Shown here piece by piece: positions 58,263 to 64,000 of a DNA stretch of 64,000 nucleotides; positions within the stretch are counted from its first letter, which is position 1, and each line of letters begins with the position of its first letter. This DNA comes from Miscanthus floridulus (lineage: Eukaryota > Streptophyta > Magnoliopsida > Poales > Poaceae), in the NCBI RefSeq assembly GCF_019320115.1, contig NC_089593.1:10116386-10180385 (forward strand). Direction: 5' to 3'. Both the position numbers and the translations under genes were made by a program. The notes below the pieces were generated by a model, which ran no database searches, was not told where the DNA came from, and saw only the letters and a program-made list of their open reading frames with translations.

Positions 58263-59069
58263 TGTTAGCCACCAGAAAAAAATTGGGAAAAAAATTTGTA
58301 TTTGCCGAGAGCCTCAAAGGGCTCTCGGCAAAGAGTTTTTTAAAAAAAAACTTTGCTGAGAGCCCGGATCTGGGCCCTCGGCAAAGGCCCAGTCCACATA
58401 GACCAGGCCGGAAAACCCTAACGGCCCACTCAGCCCTTCCTCTCGCCCGCGCGCCCCGCATCCCCTTCCTCTCGCCGCCGCATCCCGCCGCCGCCGCCGG
58501 TCCCCCGCGCCGCCGCAGCCTCTCCCCCACCCCGTCACCGCACCGCCGTAGCCCGCCCCCGCCCCATCCCCGCGCCGCCGGAGGCGGCCCCCGCCCCATC
58601 CCCACGCCGCCGGAGCCGCGTCGTCCCCCGCCTCGCCCGGTGGTCGGGCACCGCCGTCGCCCCCCGGCCACGCCCGCCGGTGGCCCACCCCCACGGCCAG
58701 CGCATCCCTAGCCGGCCCCACGCTCCCCCGGCCGGCCCCGCGCGCCCCTGCCGACCGTGCAGAGAGCATTTGGAGGAGGAAGGGAGAAGAGAGGAGAAGG
58801 AGAAGGGGAGAAGAAGAGGAGCAGGGGAGAAGGGAGGAGGAGGGGAGAAGAGGAGGAGAAGGAGAGGGAGAGGAGAAGGAGAGCAGGGGAGAAGAGGAAG
58901 GGAGAAGAGAGGAGGGGAGAAGGAGAGGCCGACGACCGTCACGCCCCCACGTCGTCGCGTCACGCCAAGCGGTCGTCGCCGTTTTCCCCGCGTCTAGCCG
59001 AAGACGAGGGTGATCCCGACTCCGCGTCGCCCGACTACACTGCCACCCAAGGTAAAGCCCCCCTCCCGC

Positions 59070-59210
59070 CTGTTGCTGGCCTTCGTGCCATTTCTGGATT
59101 AGTGGGCCTTCGTGCCTTTTGTGGATGTGTTGGCCATCGTGCCATATGTCGTTGTGTCGGCCATCGTGCCGAAATTGTGGATGTCGGCCATCGTGCCGTC
59201 TTTTTCCTTG
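59070..59210 (+). repeat. Degenerate tandem repeat ggccatcgtgcc
   Basis: Five copies of (t/c)ggcc(t/a)tcgtgcc spaced 22-32 bp lie in the transcribed leader region of the CACTA gene. No function seen. Bases 59211-59816 hold candidate leader exons, but I cannot assign splice sites. Confidence 0.6.
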
Positions 59211-59816
59211 CAGGTTTTGGAAGCCTCCCCGTATAGGGGAGGTTCTGCCGAAATTTTGAACTTATAAATTGTGTTTCTTGTTTTGCACAGAAGAGCCCGA
59301 CGGAGGGGACCCGGAGTACCCTGAGCGTCTTCCTTCGGGTCTGCCTGCACCGCGTCACCTCTCCACTCCACCGCCACCGTAGGTATAAGCCCTTTGTCCA
59401 TAACCCTAGCTAGATCATGTAAACCAGTTAGGCGTCTCCCGTCCAAAAGAGATACGGTCGTAGGTATGCGGATCTCTGCATGTCTGCGACCGTATCTGTT
59501 TCGAATTGTCCATGTTATTTGGACAGCCCGCGGATGCGTAGATGGTTTAGTTTGTATGGTCCGGTCCGGTCCAAGATGGGGTTTCGGCAGCACCTCCCTG
59601 TTGTTCTCCGGATACACACTCTCCCTTCCAGGACGTGTATCGGGAGAATAGCGGGGATGTGCTACCGAAATTCTATCTCGGATTAGAGCGGAGCATGGAA
59701 ACTAACCTCATCTACGCATCCGCAGGTGGGATTAGGACCTATCCCTACCTATTAGATAGTAGGCAAGTGGTGCATATGCTATTGATGGTTATATTACTCT
59801 GTTATATATATGGTAG

Positions 59817-61403
59817 ATGATGGATAACCGTGATTGGATATACACGGGCCGCCATAGTCAGAATCAGGTCACTCGTGAATGGATACAGAAGACTGAGGAT
59901 TTCTTGGACAAAGCATTTGGTGTGGGTGCTCAAGCAATGACAGAGGTGTGGTGTCCCTGCAGCGAATGTGCAAACAGGAATAGGAAAACCAGGAAGGTCA
60001 TTGAGGAACATCTTTGCAAGTTTGGGTTTATGCCAGACTATACCCGGTGGGTGTGCCATGGTGAAGGCCATCGTATTAGAGATGAGGCATTGAGGCCACG
60101 CTTGGAGGAGTTTGATAGTGATGGCGGGGTACCAGACATGATGGATGACTTCCACCAAGCACACTTCGATGAACGATGTACGGACGAAACCGAGGAGCAG
60201 GAGCCAGAGGAAACCGTAAGGGCATTCTATCGCATGATGGAGTCGGCTAAGAGGCCCCTTCATGACAAGACAAATGTTTCTCAACTCGATGCCATTGGAC
60301 GCTTAATGGGGTTAAAGTCCATGCATAACATGAGTCGAGACTGCTTCGATAGTATGCTGGCAGTTTTTGGGACCCTGCTTCCGGTAGATCACGCGCTGCC
60401 GAAGAACATGTACGAGTCAGTAAAGCTCCTCAAAGCTCTTAAGATGTCGTATGAGCAGATACACACTTGTGAGAACGGGTGCGTCCTCTTTAGGAAAGAA
60501 CACGCGGAAGCAAAGTATTGTCCAAAGTGTAAGTCCTCTAGGTATGTGAAGGTAGAATCTAGTGATGGGCAGAAGAAGCAGCTTGGAATCCCCATGAAAG
60601 TCCTTAGCTCCGCAATCTTGAAACATTGGCGTCAAATGTTGCAGGCACAACTGCAGGCGATGGAGGCCGAGCGGGAGCAGCAGTGGCAGAGGCTGGCAGC
60701 TTTGGAGGCCGAGCGGGAGCTCGAGCGGCAGAGGTTGGCAGCTTTAGAGGCCAAGCAGGAGCAGGATCAGCGGCAGCTGGTAGAGGTGCTCTCCTACGTG
60801 CGGGGTCTTGCGATGACCCAAGGTGGAATGGTCCCACAGTTCCTGCTCGGTCAGCTGCAGGCTACACCTCCACCTCAGCTTGATTCTACTCCGGTGAGTA
60901 TGATAAATATTTTAGTTTCTCTAAATATCAAACCTAGTGAAACCTAGTAAAACCTAGTGAAACCTAGTGCTAGTGGTGATGGTGGTGGGTGGTGGTGGCG
61001 GCGTGGTTGGTGGTGGTGGCGTGGTCGTGGTGGTGGCTGCGTGGTTGGTGGAGGTGGTGGCGTGGTGGTGGCGTGGTGGTGGTGGTGGTGGCGTGGTGGT
61101 GGTGGTGGTGGTGGTGGTGGCGTGGTGGTGTGCTTGTTGGTGGTGGTAGTAGTAGTGTGGTGGTGGCGTGGTGGTGGTGGTGGTGTGGTCGTGGTGTCGC
61201 GTGGTTGGTGGTGGTGGTCGTGGTGTGGTCGTGGTGGTAAAAAGTACATGTAGTGCTTGGTTATCTATTTATGTTGTCTAACACGTTCTGCATCTTCTTT
61301 GTTTGTGTAGCATCAGTCGACGGCGTCGAACGACCCTAACCTTCTCCTCGTCAACTCCCCAGGATCGCACGCGGCGCCTTCTCAGCCCGGACCGTCGCCG
61401 TGA
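59817..61403 (+). CDS. CACTA-encoded fusion protein: TNP2 N-terminus joined to a coiled-coil TnpA-like tail
   Basis: The ATG at 59817 (MMDNRDWIYTGRHSQ) opens 359 codons to 60894. Residues 1-80 are the transposase-associated domain (FLDKAFG, WCPCSECANRN, HLCKFGFMPDYTRWVCHGEG). An acidic linker follows. Residues 145-255 are the start of TNP2 (CFDSMLAVFGTLLP, MYESVKLLKAL, CENGCVLFRKEH, KYCPKCKSSRY). After KQLGIPMKVL the sequence changes to a coiled coil (MEAEREQQWQRLAALEAERE) and a P/Q-rich tail like that of TnpA-type proteins. The donor ccg|gtgagt at 60895 and acceptor gtgtag|cat at 61310 join in phase and add 30 codons ending SQPGPSP-TGA. The catalytic core is missing, so it cannot be a transposase but could bind DNA or a partner (inference). 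Confidence 0.7.
60968..61242 (+). repeat. GGT/GTG-rich minisatellite in the intron
   Basis: About 275 bp of ggtggtggtggcgtggtggt with only short interruptions lies inside the intron 60895-61310. It creates artificial valine/glycine/tryptophan open frames on the plus strand and histidine/threonine/proline frames on the minus strand. Confidence 0.9.
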
Positions 61404-62167
61404 CCAATTTGGCGCCTCCTATGCCTCTTGTTTATGTTGCTTGTCGAACTTTACACTTGTGGTTGTCTATGTGTCGAGATTTGTTTGTGACTTCGAACTT
61501 CGAGACTTCTATGTGATGTGGATGTGAATTATGTGATGTGGATGTGGTTATTGATATGTGGATGTGCTTATTGTGATGTGGATGTCATATATATGTTTAT
61601 TTGTTGACTGGAAATGCAAAAAACAAAAAAAAATTAAAACTAGCTGTGGCTTTGCCGAGGGCTATGGTCATGCCCTCAGCAAAGCTGGGAATTCTGGAAC
61701 ACACAGAATCCCAGCTTTGCCGAGCGCATGACCATAGCGCTCGGCAAAATGCGCTCGGCAAAGAGGAAGCCTTTGCCGAGAGCTGAGCCATAGCTCTCGG
61801 CAAAAAAATGTCTAAAAAAATTGGCAATATTCTTTGCCGAGAGCTCTTCTGACAGACGCTCAGCAAAGTTTTTTGGAAAAAAAATTCAGAAATTCTTTGC
61901 CGAGAGCTTGCTAAGGCTCTCGGCAAAGATCAACTTTACCGTGACCTCTCGCCGTCACGGCGAAAATTTTTGCCGACGGCCGACTAACCCTCGGCAAATC
62001 CTTTGCCGAGAGCCCGAGATGCGGCTCTCGGCAAAGTAGCCTTTGCCGTGAGGTACTGTGCCGACCGGCCTTTGCCGAGAGCAACTCTTGGCAAAGCCTT
62101 TGCCGAGGGCAAAGGCTTCTTTGCCGAGCGTATCCGGCCCTCGGCAAAGAACCTCGTTCCAGTTGTG

Positions 62168-62921
62168 AAGTTTATCTCCGCAGACCATGTATATGTGTAT
62201 CTGAAATGGTTTCTTGCTTCTCGATTAGCACACGTGGTTCCGCTATCGAGCTACGCACTTCAAGTTTATCTCAAAATACATACTCCATCATGTATGACCA
62301 TGTAAATATACATATACGTGTATATGAAAAATTTCTTGATTAGCACACGTGATCCGGCCATCGAGCTAGGCACTTTACGTTTATCTGAAAATCTTTAATG
62401 GAAGCAGCCTGGCATGTGGGCAAAGTCCGTGCGCCCTATGTACTCCGCCTGCATATACGCCGCATACTTCGAAGATGTCGTATTACATGGCCATGTGCTG
62501 AGTGCTGACTATACTTCAGTTTAATTTGCATATGAGCTTTCTGGTCTGCACTTTAGAAGCATATTTCTACATCTAATCTAATCTAAAAAAGTTGTAATGT
62601 CATCATCTGTCTGGTGATACAAGTCTTGATTCATGATCATGTGTCCACGTCCAATAAGAATCATCTTTCACTTTGAGCTCACACGTCCGTGTCCTACATG
62701 ATTATGATACAAAGACCAGATCTATGTATCCGAGTCCGATACAAAGTCGGACCACCGCCTCCATGTGTAGGTCAATGTAACCTGACGTGTAAGAGAGGGA
62801 AAAAAGGTCTAAATGAATTTCAACATAGTTTAAGGTTCACAAAAGCAAAAACATTTATTAGCTTTTAGTATTTTTCTAAAATGATCACAACCATCACCGT
62901 AGGTGTGGGCAAAAATTCATT
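62168..62921 (+). other. GH3 3' flank, copy B, after the CACTA insertion
   Basis: Continues the flank begun at 57152-57257 and matches 24664-25416 of copy A almost base for base, including the repeated cgatcgagctacgcacttcaag segments and ggcatgtgggcaaagtccgtgc. No gene seen. It defines the segmental duplication. Confidence 0.85.
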
Positions 62922-63039
62922 GGCCTATTCGCTTTGTTGAAAAGTCATAGCTGAAAGTACTGTTCGCTGATTTATTGTGAGAGAAAAACACTGTTCGTTC
63001 GCTGAAATAGTACGGCTCATAAGACAAGTGAACATGGCC
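62922..63039 (+). mobile_element. MITE, uninterrupted copy
   Basis: ggcctattcgcttt .. aagtgaacatggcc, flanked by att on both sides. It contains ctgttcgttcgctgaaatag, the empty site for the Gypsy insertion in copy A. Its ends are more diverged than those in copy A. Confidence 0.65.
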
Positions 63040-63168
63040 ATTACTTTGATAGATTTGATCACATAAAATCTAACCAGATACTCTCCTAAAATATTACCAT
63101 ATTTATTACCATATAGCTCATGTCACTACCCCAGTTTTCGACATCATTGCTGGTTCAAAATCCCCCTT

Positions 63169-64000
63169 CACTACCGGATTTTGAACCGGCAGTGGCATAC
63201 CGGCAGTGATGCTCGCTGGCTACTGCTGCCGGTACTTCACCCGACAGTGATAAGGTTTAGACAAACAAAAAAAAGCAATCCAACAAACATGCTGGCTGGA
63301 GCATGCTCGTTACCGCCGCTGCCGCCACCATGCTCGCTGGCTACCGCCGCCACTACATCAAGCATTTCATCCGAGAAAAAAATTCATACATCAGAAAGGA
63401 CGGATTCAACCCATCAGAAAAACTCATCCACAAATCGATTCGTGCATCGCAGACGAAGAAGGGTTCAACACATCACAAATCAACCCATCCACAAATCGAT
63501 TCGTACATCACAGACAAAGGATTAGGGTTCAACACAAATAAAATAACTCATCTACAAATTGATTCACACAACATAGAGGGAGGGGAGGGGAGGCCAGGAG
63601 GGGGAGATTGGGGATGCCGCCGGGTAGGCCAAGTCGCCGCAAACAGCATGAGGGGTAGGCCGCAGTTCCGCTGTAGGTCCGGCACAGCTCCAGCGCAGGT
63701 CCACTGCAGCTCCTCTCCACACCACAGATGTAGCGCCCCCTTGAGCCCCCTTCAGCACCTAGAAACCACGCACGGAGAGGCAGGCCATCAGGAAGGCGCA
63801 ATCTACGGATGGAGAAAAGGAATAAAAAGCAAGAACGAGGATAGGCCAGGGCGACTCACCTCGGAGGCGTTTGCGGCGTCTTTATCCATGTCGTCGTGGC
63901 TTGCGCGGCGGATGGGACCTTCGACTCCAGCGCATGCGCTCTAGGCCTCCAGCCACGGAGCTACCGGAGCGCATGCTGGCCAGCTACTGCTCATGGCCGC
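63169..64000. mobile_element. CACTA-like end, partial
   Basis: CACTACCGGATTTTGAACCGG at 63169 is followed by ccggcagtg repeats (63185-63250) of the kind found next to CACTA termini. The complement of part of it (ctggttcaaaatcc) lies just before at 63151-63164. The element runs off the window. In 63260-64000 I see cccatcc/acaaatcgattc repeats and GC-rich DNA without a recognised gene. Confidence 0.5.

Larger units (their letters stand above)
57258..62167 (+). mobile_element. CACTA transposon, 4.9 kb, in the GH3 copy B 3' flank
   Basis: The left end is CACTACCGGAAACAGG. The right end, on the minus strand, is CACAACTGGAACG. The perfect target duplication is aag (57255-57257 and 62168-62170). 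Copy A at 24660 shows the empty site cacttcaagtttatctcc. Subterminal repeats tttgccgagggc/gctctcggcaaag fill 57280-57640 and 61640-62150. It encodes one plus-strand gene (59817-61403). A GC-rich, ccgccgcc-type leader lies at 58440-58740 and a purine-rich gaggagaagg tract at 58765-58930; long open frames there are compositional. Confidence 0.92.

Noticed and set aside
58257..58997. Proline- and arginine-rich proteins upstream of the CACTA gene
   Set aside because: The region is a ccgccgcc-type and gaggagaagg-type low-complexity leader open in several frames on both strands, a sign of composition and not coding.
60944..61253. Valine/tryptophan/glycine or proline/histidine/threonine-rich proteins
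   Set aside because: They are translations of the GGT/GTG intronic minisatellite.

Overview
The window is nuclear DNA from a grass, most likely a panicoid/andropogonoid species (inference). The reasons are several CACTA families with grass-type subterminal repeats, a Tat/Grande-like Gypsy element with an antisense extra ORF, Micron-like MITEs sitting in (TA)n tracts, and very GC-rich gene exons in AT-rich, transposon-filled DNA. I see no intact cellular gene. Everything gene-like is a fragment, a pseudogene or a transposon gene.

Layout. 1-794 is the end of a CACTA transposon. 795-1489 holds (TA)n and a Micron-like MITE. 1490-5471 carries two minus-strand pseudogenes that look like grass DUF1618 proteins; the first is split by two short non-autonomous CACTA elements. 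5472-23820 is the main feature: 19 direct, head-to-tail units derived from a GH3 gene (acyl-acid-amido synthetase, the auxin/jasmonate conjugating family). Each unit consists of a linker with a TATAAAG motif, a (TA)n tract, a GH3 N-terminal exon of about 390 bp, an AT-rich spacer and a second short GH3 piece. All units lack the GH3 centre and the C-terminal half. Two sequence types alternate, and pairs have been duplicated again, giving a higher-order structure like that of a satellite. A GH3 C-terminal exon follows at 24097.

The 3' flank of that exon (24567-25491, resuming at 45544) is interrupted by a nested transposon stack. A roughly 20-kb Tat-like Gypsy element (25492-45538) carries in its left LTR a 4.3-kb Mutator-like element whose only gene is a plant-mobile-domain (MAIL1/MAIN-like) pseudogene. 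The same Gypsy element holds a solo LTR, another LTR fragment and a small MITE. 47115-55195 is an 8.1-kb CACTA element with a truncated TNP2 transposase and a TnpA-like gene carrying a Ulp1-type (C48) protease domain. 55388-55856 is a 5'-truncated LINE.

From 55857 a second copy of the GH3 3' half plus the same 3' flank appears (to 63123), so the locus was segmentally duplicated. This copy is split by a 4.9-kb CACTA element (57258-62167) with a clean AAG target duplication; the other copy gives the empty site. That element encodes a spliced fusion of the TNP2 N-terminus with a coiled-coil TnpA-like tail. A further CACTA-like end begins at 63169 and runs off the window.

All calls come from reading motifs by eye; no database search was run.
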